From positions 311,673,469 through 311,737,468 of the forward strand of contig CM030361.1 in assembly GCA_017893485.1 (NCBI GenBank): a DNA stretch of 64,000 bases, written 5' to 3'. The notes under the pieces are model-generated. The model did not search any database, had not been told where the DNA came from, and was given only the letters and a program-made list of their open reading frames with translations. A program made the position numbers and the translations under genes. Positions 12,901 to 22,596 of this stretch are shown piece after piece. Source of the DNA: Hemerocallis citrina. Taxonomy: Eukaryota > Streptophyta > Magnoliopsida > Asparagales > Asphodelaceae. How positions within the stretch are numbered: the stretch's first letter is position 1; every line of letters begins with the position of its first letter.

Positions 12901-14726
12901 TCTCTCTAGTAGTAGCTGTCATTGCTCTGTATTCAGCTTCTGTCAAAGAACATGCAACAACTTCCTGTTTCTTACTTCGCCATGAGATCAGCGAATCACC
13001 AAGAAATAGACGGAAACCGGTGGTAGACCATCTGGTAGTAGGATCACATGCCCAATCTGAATTAGAATATGCACTCGGCTCTAATTTGGATGTAGCAGGC
13101 ATGAATAACGAGTGAGTAATAGTGTCCCGAAGATATCTGAGAATCCGAAGAAGAGCATCGTAGTGAACTGTTGTAGGAGCAGAAGCAAACTGACTGACAA
13201 CATTGACTGTGTGAGCAATATCGGGTCTAGTCATGCATAAGTAGACAAGCTGTCCAACAATCTGTCTGTATCTAGTGGGATCAGGAAGAAGCTCACCATC
13301 AGTGGGACGAAGCTTCACATGAAGCTCTAAGGGTGTATCGGCTGATCTACTGTCAGAAAGGCATGCAGCGGAGATAATATCTGATGTGTATTTCTGTTGA
13401 GAAATGAGTATTTTCCGAGATCCATAAGCAATCTCTAGGCCCAGGAAATAACGTAGTCTGCCAAGGTCTTTCATATAGAACTGCTGATAAAGGTATTTCT
13501 GGGTGGATGTAATGCCCACAGAGTCATCCCCAGTAATGATCATATCGTCAACATAGAGTAGTAGAATTACCCTCCCCTGTGGTGATGACCGCATAAACAT
13601 AGAATGGTCCTGAGAACTCTGACTAAAACCAGCCTTGGTGATGACAAGGCAAAAACGCTCAAACCAGGTTCGAGGGGCCTGCTTCAAATCATTTATAGCT
13701 CGACGCAACCGGCAAACATGACGAGGAGTAGGGAGGCCAGAAGGAGGATCCATATAAACAACCTCAGATAAGGTACCATGAAGAAAAGCATTTTTCACGT
13801 CCATCTGGTATAACGGCCATTGGCGGATGGCTGCAACAGCAAGAAGAGTGCGAACAGTAGTCATCTGTGCAACGGGAGCAAGGGTCTCATCATAATCACT
13901 GCCATGCTCCTGAGTAAATCCTCGGGCTACTAAACGAGCCTTGTGCCGCTCAATAGATCCATCAGGTTGATATTTGACCTTGAAGATCCACTTGCAGCTA
14001 ATAGGCTGAACGCCCTCTGGCAAAGGAACAACATCCCAAGTGCCAGTCTGATCAAATGCACTGAATTCCTCTGCAATTGCTTTCCTCCATTTAGGATATT
14101 GAATTGCATCTTGATAGGTTCTGGGCTCACGTGTAGAGTGTATAGCAGTGAGATATGCATAAAACTGTGGTGAATAGGAAGCTAGGGTGGCAAAGCCAAA
14201 CTGGTCAGAAGGACCAGTGGCATCAGGTGTATAACGTGTCGGAGGAATACCAGAAGTGGAACGGGTAGACTGACGAAGAGGTGGTGGATTGACAAGGTGT
14301 GGGGGTGAGGATGGTGGAGTAGGTGCATGTGTCGGTGGGGAAGTAGGTTGGATGGGTGCTGGCTGTTGTGGGGATGCAGGTGGTATTTCGGTAGGGATAA
14401 CAACAGGTGTAAGGACTGCAGGAGATGTGAATGGTGCCAGAGGAGTGGGATTAAAAGAAATGCGGGAAGATAAAGTCGGGGGGCTAGCAACAACTGGGGA
14501 ATCGAGAAATCTACTATCCTCGGGGAGAGTCGGGTAGTAAGGGGTATCTTCCACAAAGGATACATGTCGAGAAATGCGGACACGACCCGCTGATGGATCA
14601 AAACAACGATAACCTTTGTGTTCAGGGCTGAGACCTAGGTGAACGCACTTAGCAGCACGAGTGGAGAGCTTCATGCGCTCAGTAGGAGGGAGAAGGACGT
14701 AACAGGTGCACCCAAAAGTACGGAGC
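12830..14726 (-). CDS. Copia polyprotein segment: integrase end, RT, RNase H
   Basis: This is an open stretch of about 630 codons. From the start it holds the integrase C-terminal GKR-type block (RTFGCTCYVLLP...KCVHLG), a proline-rich linker, and RT from WDVVPLPEG (about 14040) through KARLVARGFTQ, YQMDVKNAFLHG and the catalytic YVDDMI (about 13548). The RNase H blocks SDWACDPTTRWSTTG and SLTEAEYRA follow. In the ancestral element it continued the reading frame at 19316-19468, which the nested gypsy insertion interrupts. It ends at a frameshift. Confidence 0.93.
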
Positions 14727-14731
14727 ATACT

Positions 14732-15969
14732 TGATGTAAAACCAACCCTAAAATAGAGAATTTTCCAAGAATTTTAATGGGTTAATTTTACCAACATGAA
14801 AGTGCGGATTTAGATTGGATATTTTAACAGTTAACAGGTTTGATGGGTTTTCAAGAATTGAATCAAATGCTAACAATCCCAATTAATAATTCAATCTTAA
14901 TCAATAAGTAGATCCCTACGTGTTGTAGCAAGTAAAAAGTGCAATACCAATTCGTACTCTAATCTAGCATGTGGATCACTCAATCTCAGTATTTTGTGGT
15001 CGACAGTCAAATCAGATAATATACTAGATGATAAGGCAGTAAAACATAAATACGGAAGAGATGGAAAGAGTATACCGAATCCGAAGAAAACCAACAAAGA
15101 TCTCGGAGTTGGGCAGCAACTAGGATCTCAGCAACGCAGCGACAATAGACGGGCGGCAGCAACAACAGCAAGGGCTGCTAGATCCGGCCGACGGCGGGTT
15201 GACGACGAGTAGGGGGGGCGGCGTCGTCGGTGAGGTGAGACAGGGTAATCTGGATGGGGGTGCAGGTGGTGGTTCGCAGGTGGGGGAGAGGGTTGACGGG
15301 GAGCCGAGGTAGGGGTGGAACTGTGGTGGGGCGAGGAGTAGAGGATGGGCGATGGGGAGAAGTGGAGTTGGGTTTGCTTTGGGTGTTTGGGCGATGTCGG
15401 GGGTTGAAGGCGGTTGGAGATGACGATGGTGACGGTCGGAGTTGGCGACGGGGAATGGGTTCGGAGTTGGGCGTTTTGGGAACAGGGAGAGAGCGGGAGA
15501 GGAAGAAGATGGATTGGTTTTTTGATGGGTTTTGTTTTGGTTTGGTTTTGATTTTGTTTTGGTGGTTTTGTTTTGGGTTCTGTTCCGAAACCGAAGGGGG
15601 GGAGAAGAAGATGACGGGGAGAGGAAGGAAAATTAGGGTTAGGGATTTATATTTGGGGGATTTTAATTTTGGGTAGATTTTAGAGTTAATCACTAACCCT
15701 AAAATTTGATTAGGATTTATCACAAACCCTAATTTGTATCTCAGTTGTATCACACAAATGAGAGAAAATGAAGAGCAAAACTCAACACAGATTTTTTTGA
15801 TCAATAATGGCATGCCTTTCTCATTCATCTCAGGGCCTTTAAATAGGCTCAATTACATCTTGAAACACATCTCCAAAATATTCTCAAAATCTAAAAAATT
15901 ACAAAAAGATTACATATTGCTATAATGATAATAAAATAAAAATCCTAAACTGGAAAGATGTCCTCATCA
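14732..15969 (-). repeat. 3' LTR of the nested gypsy element
   Basis: On the minus strand it runs TGATGAGGACATC...GGTTTTACATCA. A 224-codon open frame lies within (15178-15852), but it is low-complexity Pro/Ser/Asn-rich sequence without known domains. The polypurine tract GGAGAGAA on the minus strand lies at 15970-15977. Confidence 0.94.
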
Positions 15970-16106
15970 TTCTCTCCGGGTGGGAGAGAGCTCGACCCAG
16001 TCGAGTCAAAACCAGTGATCCTGCCATGGTGCTCCAAAAGATCTGGATCCAGCTGCGGGAGCCCCTCACGATCACTGTAAGTGTCATCCAACTTCGGCTT
16101 ATTTTT

Positions 16107-16664
16107 CTACCTTACCAAATACTTGTGCATACCACCATCTCTAGTAGAGATTATCTGATCATCTAAAATATTATCTAATTCTTCTGTCGATGGGTAAGTA
16201 ATATCTGGTAGTGGAGGTAATGGGGGAATCTCACCATTAGGCTGCAGGGTATGCTCATCTATAAGAAAATTTCTAGGGTTAAATTTTGAGCCTTCATAAA
16301 GTACTAGATCCTCAATATTGAAAATTTTACTTATGCCAAAACCTTCAGGAAGGTCAACGACATAGGTACTATTATTGATTGCATGTAGAATCTTAAATGG
16401 GCCTGCAGCACGTATGTTCAAGTTCTTAACGGGTCCAACAGGAAACCGTTTCGGATGAATCCGAACCATCACTTCGTCACCAATATCAAAAGTTATAAAT
16501 TTCCTTCTAGTATCTGCTATTAACTTGTAGTTAAAATTATTCTCATTAAGTTCCTTGGAAATTTCTCTATGCAAGTCATGAATATTATATGCAAATGTGG
16601 GTGCAGACTCTGTGACTTTGTGATGTTCTAATACATGAGTAGAATCTATGGGTTGCCAAGTGAC
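16107..16664 (-). pseudogene. Integrase C-terminal tail and chromodomain start
   Basis: Directly after the gag stop, in the same frame, the sequence reads TWQPIDSTHVLEHHKV and continues to FDIGDEVMVRIHPKRFP, GPFKILHAINNSTYVVDLP and [15 protein letters not shown]. This is the region after the integrase core plus the start of a chromodomain-like segment, equivalent to 8090-8570 of the fossil. It ends at a TAG just where the chromodomain would continue. All of pol between gag and this tail is deleted. Confidence 0.88.
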
Positions 16665-17894
16665 TTAGGAAGGAATGGGTGTCTCGGGTATACTCAATAG
16701 AGGTGACTGGATAGGCTGAATACAATTGAGAAACTGGTCATCCTCTTTTTCATCAAAGTCATCACTTATATTAGGTTCATAGGTAAACTCATTGTCGGAC
16801 TCATCAGCGATGACTGCGGTACCCTCTACTATATTAATCCTACTTGGACTAGGACAGTTGCCAGCAACATGACCGTATCCCTTACATTTATAGCACTTAG
16901 TGAGAGGGTCAATCTTACTGTAATCTCTTTCGGTGTTCTTACCCTTATGTTCATCTCTATGTGAGTTAAAATTTGAATTAGATTTGCTGGGGTAAGATTT
17001 GTTGGGGTGCTGAGAGGGAGGCTGAGGTCTAGGTGGGTCAGTAGAGGTCATTCTAGATGAATGATCTCTCGAGTCGCTGGACCTAGAATCAGAACTAGCT
17101 TTAAGGGAATCCATGTCGAGGACTAGGGCGTAGGCTGCTGCTATTGAGTCCACGTTTCTATAGATTAGCTCGTTCCTAAGGTCAGCTCGTAGTCCAGCTC
17201 TGAACCTAGAGAGAGTTTGTTCTTCACTCTCTTTACCTAGCGCATTGCACCGAATAAGGAAGTCATCGAATTTATCAACATATTCTTGTGTGGATTTACT
17301 TCCTTGGTACAATTGGTTCCACGAATCTAGCAATCGGGTGTGGAACGATAACGGTACATACCTCTTAGTGAGCTTCTCTTTCATGACCTCCCAAGTGGCT
17401 ATGGGTGCCAGGCCTCGGCCTCTGCAGGCATGTTCAAGATTGGTCCAATGTTGTTGAGCTTTACCCGTTAATTTCATAGTTGCAAATTTAACTTTAAGGG
17501 CTTCGCTCATGTCGAACCACACAAAATAGTGGTCCATGGCACAGACCCAATCAAGGTAAGCTTGAGGTTCCATGTGGTCTTCAAATTGGGGAACGTCAGC
17601 CTTAACGTTCTTTTTATATTGTTCGTCAGGGTCACGTTCTTGACGTCGATCGTCATGAACATTCCCTTGAGGGATCTGACGATGGCCATGAAGCTCAGGG
17701 ACACTTGTCTGATTTAGCTCCACTTTCTCAAGCCTCTGGTTGATATTGGCAAGAGTTGCTTGGATGACAGCTAGGGTAGCGGAGATATCAGAATTGTCCA
17801 TTTCAGGTCTGGGAAGTCTAGGGTTCCTAATTGGGTGATTGGGAAGGGATAGGAAAGGTTCTTCAGGGTCTGTGATGGTACTGCGAAGATGCAT
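16665..17894 (-). CDS. gag: Gypsy Gag protein (capsid and zinc knuckle)
   Basis: An intact 409-codon frame that starts a short distance downstream of the primer-binding site. Residues about 90-270 match the Retrotrans_gag capsid region (YLDWVCAMDHYF...MKLTGKAQQHWTNLE...EYVDKFDDFLIRCNALG). A Ser/Pro-rich linker follows, then a single CCHC knuckle CYKCKGYGHVAGNC at about residue 335 and an acidic tail. Gag forms the virus-like particle and binds element RNA. The good state of gag while pol is lost fits a non-autonomous element kept mobile by its own Gag. Confidence 0.93.
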   Translation of the reverse strand: MHLRSTITDPEEPFLSLPNHPIRNPRLPRPEMDNSDISATLAVIQATLANINQRLEKVELNQTSVPELHGHRQIPQGNVHDDRRQERDPDEQYKKNVKADVPQFEDHMEPQAYLDWVCAMDHYFVWFDMSEALKVKFATMKLTGKAQQHWTNLEHACRGRGLAPIATWEVMKEKLTKRYVPLSFHTRLLDSWNQLYQGSKSTQEYVDKFDDFLIRCNALGKESEEQTLSRFRAGLRADLRNELIYRNVDSIAAAYALVLDMDSLKASSDSRSSDSRDHSSRMTSTDPPRPQPPSQHPNKSYPSKSNSNFNSHRDEHKGKNTERDYSKIDPLTKCYKCKGYGHVAGNCPSPSRINIVEGTAVIADESDNEFTYEPNISDDFDEKEDDQFLNCIQPIQSPLLSIPETPIPS

Positions 17895-18055
17895 TCACCA
17901 AAAGTGTGAAATAGAGTGTCCTAATTTTTTTTTTTTTTTTTTAATGAATCTGAAATAAACTAAAATAAAAGAAGAAAAAAGATAAAAACTACACAATCCT
18001 AAATGAATGCAAAAATGATGCCTACGATGCAAGAACTAAGGTTTTAAGAACCTTT

Positions 18056-18067
18056 GCTCTGATACCA
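18056..18067 (-). other. Primer-binding site, initiator tRNA-Met
   Basis: The minus strand reads TGGTATCAGAGC three bases after the end of the 5' LTR. This is the standard plant retrotransposon complement to the 3' end of initiator tRNA-Met. Confidence 0.95.
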
Positions 18068-18070
18068 AAA

Positions 18071-19310
18071 TGATGTAAAACCAACCCTAAAATAGAGAAT
18101 TTTCCAAGAATTTTAATGGGTTAATTTTACCAACATGAAAGTGCGGATTTAGATTGGATATTTTAACAGTTAACAGGTTTGATGGGTTTTCAAGAATTGA
18201 ATCAAATGCTAACAATCCCAATTAATAATTCAATCTTAATCAATAAGTAGATCCCTACGTGTTGTAGCAAGTAAAAAGTGCAATACCAATTCGTACTCTA
18301 ATCTAGCATGTGGATCACTCAATCTCAGTATTTTGTGGTCGACAGTCAAATCAGATAATATACTAGATGATAAGGCAGTAAAACATAAATACGGAAGAGA
18401 TGGAAAGAGTATACCGAATCCGAAGAAAACCAACAAAGATCTCGGAGTTGGGCAGCAACTAGGATCTCAGCAACGCAACGACAATAGACAGGCGGCAGCA
18501 ACAACAGCAAGGGCTGCTAGATCCGGCCGACGGCGGGTTGACGACGAGTAGGGGGGCGGCGTCGTCGGTGAGGTGAGACAGGGTAATCGGGATGGGGGTG
18601 CAGGTGGTGGTTCGCAGGTGGGGGAGAGGGTTGACGGGGAGCCGAGGAGGTAGGGGTGGAACTGTGGTGGGGCGAGGAGTAGAGGATGGGTGATGGGGAG
18701 AAGTGGAGTTGGGTTTGCTTTGGGTGTTTGGGCGATGTCGGGGGTTGAAGGCGGTTGGAGATGACGATGGTGACGGTCGGAGTTGGCGACGGGGAATGGG
18801 TTCGGAGTTGGGCGTTTTGGGAACAGGGAGAGAGCGGGAGAGGAAGAAGATGGATTGGTTTTTTGATGGGTTTTGTTTTGGTTTGGTTTTGATTTTGTTT
18901 TGGTGGTTTTGTTTTGGGTTCTGTTCCGAAACCGAAGGGGGGGAGAAGAAGATGACGGGGAGAGGAAGGAAAATTAGGGTTAGGGATTTATATTTGGGGG
19001 ATTTTAATTTTGGGTAGATTTTAGAGTTAATCACTAACCCTAAAATTTGATTAGGATTTATCACAAACCCTAATTTGTATCTCAGTTGTATCACACAAAG
19101 GAGAGAAAATGAAGAGCAAAACTCAACACAGATTTTTTTGATCAATAATGGCATGCCTTTCTCATTCATCTCAGGGCCTTTAAATAGGCTCAATTACATC
19201 TTGAAACACATCTCCAAAATATTCTCAAAATCTAAAAAATTACAAAAAGATTACATATTGCTATAATGGTAATAAAATAAAAATCCTAAACTGGAAAGAT
19301 GTCCTCATCA
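18071..19310 (-). repeat. 5' LTR of the nested gypsy element
   Basis: 1240 bp, with the same ends as the left copy. Differences seen against 14732-15969 include a 3-bp GAG insertion near 18647, one G fewer in a G run near 18555, and six single-base changes. Confidence 0.94.
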
Positions 19311-19315
19311 ATACT

Positions 19316-19602
19316 GTAGTCGGGAGGTGAATGATAAAGAGCCTCATAAGGCGTCGTACCAGGTAGGACAGACGAGGGAGTAATATTAATAAGACTAACA
19401 GAGGTCATGATGGCTTCAGCCCAGAAAGAACGAGGAGCGGAAGAGGAGAGTAAAAGAGCGCGAGCCATCTCAAGGATGTGACGATGCTTGCGTTTAGCTA
19501 CTCCATTCTGTTCATGTGTGAGAGGGCATGATTGTTGAAAAGGGTGCCGTGAGACTGAAGGATCAATCTCATAGTGGTGGAAGTGTACTCACGTGCACCA
19601 TC
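19316..19602 (-). pseudogene. Copia integrase core, second half
   Basis: Reads EMARALLLSSSAPRSFWAEA, then INITPSSVLPGTTPYEAL ending PPDYS, the conserved copia integrase core end, where the nested gypsy insertion begins. The junction with the upstream integrase frame is shifted near 19602. Coding continuity resumes at 14726. Confidence 0.88.
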
Positions 19603-20157
19603 CTATCGAAAATTCTTAATGCGCACACCGAACTGAGTGTGAATTATAGTTGTAAAGAACCGGTAAATATCAGGTATCTCAGATCGCTGACGCATAAGAA
19701 AAACCCATGTATGTCTAGTGAAGTTATCGATGAGTGCAACATAATAGAGATACCTTTTCCACGAAGGTACGGGAAAGGGTCTCCATATGTCATAATGAAC
19801 AAGTTGAAAAGGATGAGTAGTTTCAGAAGTTCTTTTGTGACTAAGAGGTAGGACAATGTGTTTGACCAAATGACAACCATGACAATCAGATAAATGTTTA
19901 AAAGTGAGAGAACCAAGGGCTCCACTGCGAGCTATAGTTTGGAGTCGTGATGCGCTAATATGACCTAAACGTCTGTGCCACAAATCAGCATCAGAGAAAA
20001 CAATACCGGCAAAACTAGGACAGTGGTGTGCACGAAGAAAATCTAGATAATATAGACGAGCCTGACGACTAGCACGCCCAAATTCCTCACCGGTGGAGGA
20101 ATCAGTAATAGAACAACCTAAAGAGTCAAAAGTAACGAGAAGACCACTATCGCACAA
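19603..20157 (-). pseudogene. Copia GAG-pre-integrase and integrase N-terminal part
   Basis: The frame holds LWHRRLGHISASRLQ and CHGCHLVKH, the HHCC zinc site of copia integrase. FQLVHYDIWRPFPVP and YYVALIDNFTRHTWVFLM follow; these are the core with its first catalytic Asp. The usual DVWGP appears as DIWRP. The frame ends in a frameshift near 19603. Confidence 0.9.
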
Positions 20158-20238
20158 CGCACTAATAGAAATAAAGTTTATTGATAAATGAGGAGCATAA
20201 AGAACATATGGTAATGTGAGAGTGGGAGAACTAATTGT

Positions 20239-20811
20239 TCATGAGTGTGTAATAAAAAGTGGTGAGCCATCAGCTGTGTGTAGAGATGGAGAGTGAGAGG
20301 GAAGTGCTGTGCAGGTGGTGAATAATATCTGATTACTAGTGAGATGATGTGATGCACCAGAATCTAAAATCCAGAAGGAATTCATACCGGGAGTGGCAGA
20401 AAGTGCAGAAGCAGAGGAGCCAGCATTGATAGACTGATCCATGAGCTGTAGTTCCAGCTGTGTAGGGCATTGCTGAAGATTAGCCCAATCAGCAGGAGAT
20501 GGCAAGGCTGGAGTGACGGGCATGGCTGAGGATGTGAGGGACGACGCACTGCGAGGGTTGCTGTGACTGAGAGCACAATGTGGAGGGAGATGCTGCTGGT
20601 GTCTGAATCGGTTTAAAGAGCAGGACGGTGCTACCGGTGTCAGAAGTAGAGGTGAGATAGGGTGAGCAATGATGTTAGGAGAAGGTAGGAGGCCGGAGGC
20701 AGACTGAAAGTGATGCTGCTGCTGTTTGAATCTGGAGGAGGAACGAGAGGCGGTTGCATCGAGAAAGTCAGTGGAGGCGGAAATATGTGGGAGAGACTGA
20801 GATTCCATCAA
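20239..20811 (-). pseudogene. Copia N-terminal ORF with protease but no gag
   Basis: A 190-codon frame from MESQSLPHISAS. The first 140 residues are Ser/Pro/Gln/His-rich and show neither a copia Gag (UBN2-type) domain nor a zinc knuckle. The last part carries the protease core FWILDSGASHHLT. It then stops and the next domain is in another frame. Gag was probably lost by deletion before the insertion spread. Confidence 0.8.
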
Positions 20812-21413
20812 GTAGTAGTACCTGTATATATATATAAACTTTTTTTTTTTGGTTTTTTTGGTTTTTTTTTTTGGAGAACCGGTCGGGTATTTGGGGTAGA
20901 GGGAAAGAGGAATAGGGTTAGGGTATTTTCAGATACCAGGTGTCCAGAGAGGGTAGAGAGGAGGTTGGGAGGGCGGGACTTCGGCGATGACTTGATGTCG
21001 AGGACAGTGGTGGATGGGTTCTCGGGTGGCGAGCGACGGCGCAAAGGCGGTCGACTGGTGGGATGAGCGGGAGCGGGACTCGGTGTCGAGAACAGTTGCC
21101 GTGGAGAGGGGAAGATCGGAGATCGATGATTTTGTTGCTAATGGCGAAGATCGGAGAGGTCGATGGGAGGATTTTGGGTTGAAGAAGGTCGATGGGAGGA
21201 TTTTGGGTTGAAGATCTCGACGGGAGGATTTTGCTGAGGAGGTTGAAGACGGCTGATGATCTGATTTGGGTTTCGATCCCGCTGAGAGGTTGAAGACGAC
21301 TGATTTTAGGGGATTTTTTTGTTTTGTTTTTTTTTGTTTTTTTGTTTTTTTGTTTTTTTTGGAAGATGAAAAAATTTAGGGAAATAAAGTTTGTATAATT
21401 GGCTCTGATACCA
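20812..21413 (-). other. Copia leader and primer-binding site
   Basis: Non-coding leader with T-rich runs (plus strand 20839-20872 and 21308-21360). The minus strand reads TGGTATCAGAGCC at 21401-21413, directly against the 5' LTR: the initiator tRNA-Met primer site. No gag sequence was found in any frame here. Confidence 0.85.
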
Positions 21414-21555
21414 TGTTAAGATAAATCAGAGAGATGAAAACAATACTAAATATTGAATTGAGTTCAACCAAGTACAATACCCCACCTATATATAGGAGGG
21501 GAACATATATCAAAACAACTCTACAACCAATATGAGATTATAATAATATCTAACA
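21414..21555 (-). repeat. Copia 5' LTR
   Basis: 142 bp. On the minus strand it carries CCTATATATAGG (near 21490), a plausible TATA box. The corresponding part of the other LTR has diverged (AAATAAGAGG region). Confidence 0.92.
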
Positions 21556-21820
21556 CAGTATAGTATGGACTTACAGTAGATGGATTATATGTTTGCATTT
21601 CCTCCAACTACACAATGTCGTCTTCCAATTCATGTCCTTACTATCTTCGTTTTGTATCTTAACTATTGAAATATTCATACTTAGTCATAAATTACTTATC
21701 TGTGGCTGCAGTTTACGCCTCTCTAGTTTTTTCATTGAATCTACTGCTTTTGTTCACATATTGTACAAAAACAAGTGTTTTGTTTAAAGTATGTTGTTGG
21801 ATTTTGTAAAATAATGTCTT

Positions 21821-22300
21821 TGATCCAGCCTCCGGTGAAGCTGATCCAAGCTCAGGCCATATCAGTGAAGATGGAAGATGTAGGTGATGAGGAAGAAGGG
21901 AATTCATCATGTATCAGTCACTGTAGCTTCATGTATCAGTCCTTATATAGCATGTATCAGTCTGTATCAGACTTGGAGAATGCAAGTGTTCACAGGGTGT
22001 TAATTGTAAAGTGTCAGCATGTATCAGTCTGTATCAGTCTTGGAGAATTCAAGTGTTCACAAGGTGTTAATTGTAAAGTGTCATTAGTAGAGGGTCCCAC
22101 TCTAACTAATTCTGTTAAGTGTCCAAAAGTGTATAAATAAGCCCTGTACAAACTCATTTGATAATGAATAAGATTTTTCTGTTGAATATTGTTCATCTTC
22201 TTCCTCCTCTGTTTCTTGAATCTTAGCTAAGTGCAAGATCTTGATGGTGAGGAGACGCCCAGTAGCGCCCAATTCCGCTGCCAATGGGCGAGCTGGATCA
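21821..22300 (+). repeat. Chromovirus 5' LTR with promoter
   Basis: 480 bp with internal repeats of GTATCAGTC and CAAGTGTTCACA..GGTGTTAATTGTAAAGTGTCA (two copies about 75 bp apart). TATAAATAA at 22132-22140 is a good TATA box. Confidence 0.94.
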
Positions 22301-22301
22301 A

Positions 22302-22314
22302 TGGTATCAGAGCC
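22302..22314 (+). other. Primer-binding site, initiator tRNA-Met
   Basis: TGGTATCAGAGCC, one base after the 5' LTR, complementary to initiator tRNA-Met. Confidence 0.95.
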
Positions 22315-22337
22315 GTTTGTGGATTCTGTGAATCACA

Positions 22338-22570
22338 TGGAGCCAAATCAGGTCCTAGAAGAGTTTTCTGAAGCTGAGAATCTTCAAGAATCCCTACTTG
22401 GAGCTCAAGGTGAGCAAGAAGAACAAGAGCTGGGTGTTGAACACCATGAAGAAGAAGAGAGTGGGTTCCCAAAACGACCCAGTCTTGAGGAATGTCTTGA
22501 TCGCTTTGGAGATATGTTTAAGCGATTGGATCGCTTTGAAGAGAGGTTAATAGATTTGAAGCTGCTGTAA
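22338..22570 (+). pseudogene. Chromovirus Gag N-terminal part, frame-shifted end
   Basis: The first ATG after the primer site opens MEPNQVLEEFSEAENLQ, then an acidic Glu-rich segment and [19 protein letters not shown], probably a coiled coil. It hits a stop at 22568, while the frame of the next ORF picks up with [14 protein letters not shown] from about 22550. A single-base change near 22545 separates the two. Confidence 0.75.
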
Positions 22571-22596
22571 ACCATAATGCTAGAAATTATGGGGGA

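Larger units (their letters stand above)
14732..19310 (-). mobile_element. Non-autonomous Ty3/gypsy element nested in copia
   Basis: LTRs of 1238 and 1240 bp (14732-15969 and 18071-19310) are flanked by ATACT duplications (14727-14731 and 19311-19315). The inside is only 2.1 kb: gag plus a short integrase tail, with protease, RT, RNase H and the integrase core missing. I saw six substitutions and two small indels between the LTRs, so it is far younger than the copia host. It must rely on pol proteins of a related full element to move. It is the same family as the fossil at 613-10301. Confidence 0.94.
12454..21555 (-). mobile_element. Ty1/copia retrotransposon, complete ends, with nested gypsy
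   Basis: LTRs at 12454-12593 and 21414-21555 are flanked by the 5-bp duplication CAGTA (12449-12453 and 21556-21560). On the minus strand the order is LTR, initiator-Met PBS, leader, protease, integrase, RT, RNase H, polypurine tract, LTR, which is the copia order. Without the nested 4579-bp element and its duplication it is about 4.5 kb, a normal copia size. The LTRs differ at roughly ten positions in 140 bp, so the insertion is not recent. The coding region has frame breaks and lacks a recognisable gag. Confidence 0.93.

Noticed and set aside
15178..15852. 224-codon minus-strand frame in the gypsy LTR (and its twin at 18459-19193)
   Set aside because: It lies wholly in the LTR, is low-complexity Pro/Ser/Asn-rich, overlaps a Gly-rich frame on the other strand, and the twins diverge by frame-breaking indels.
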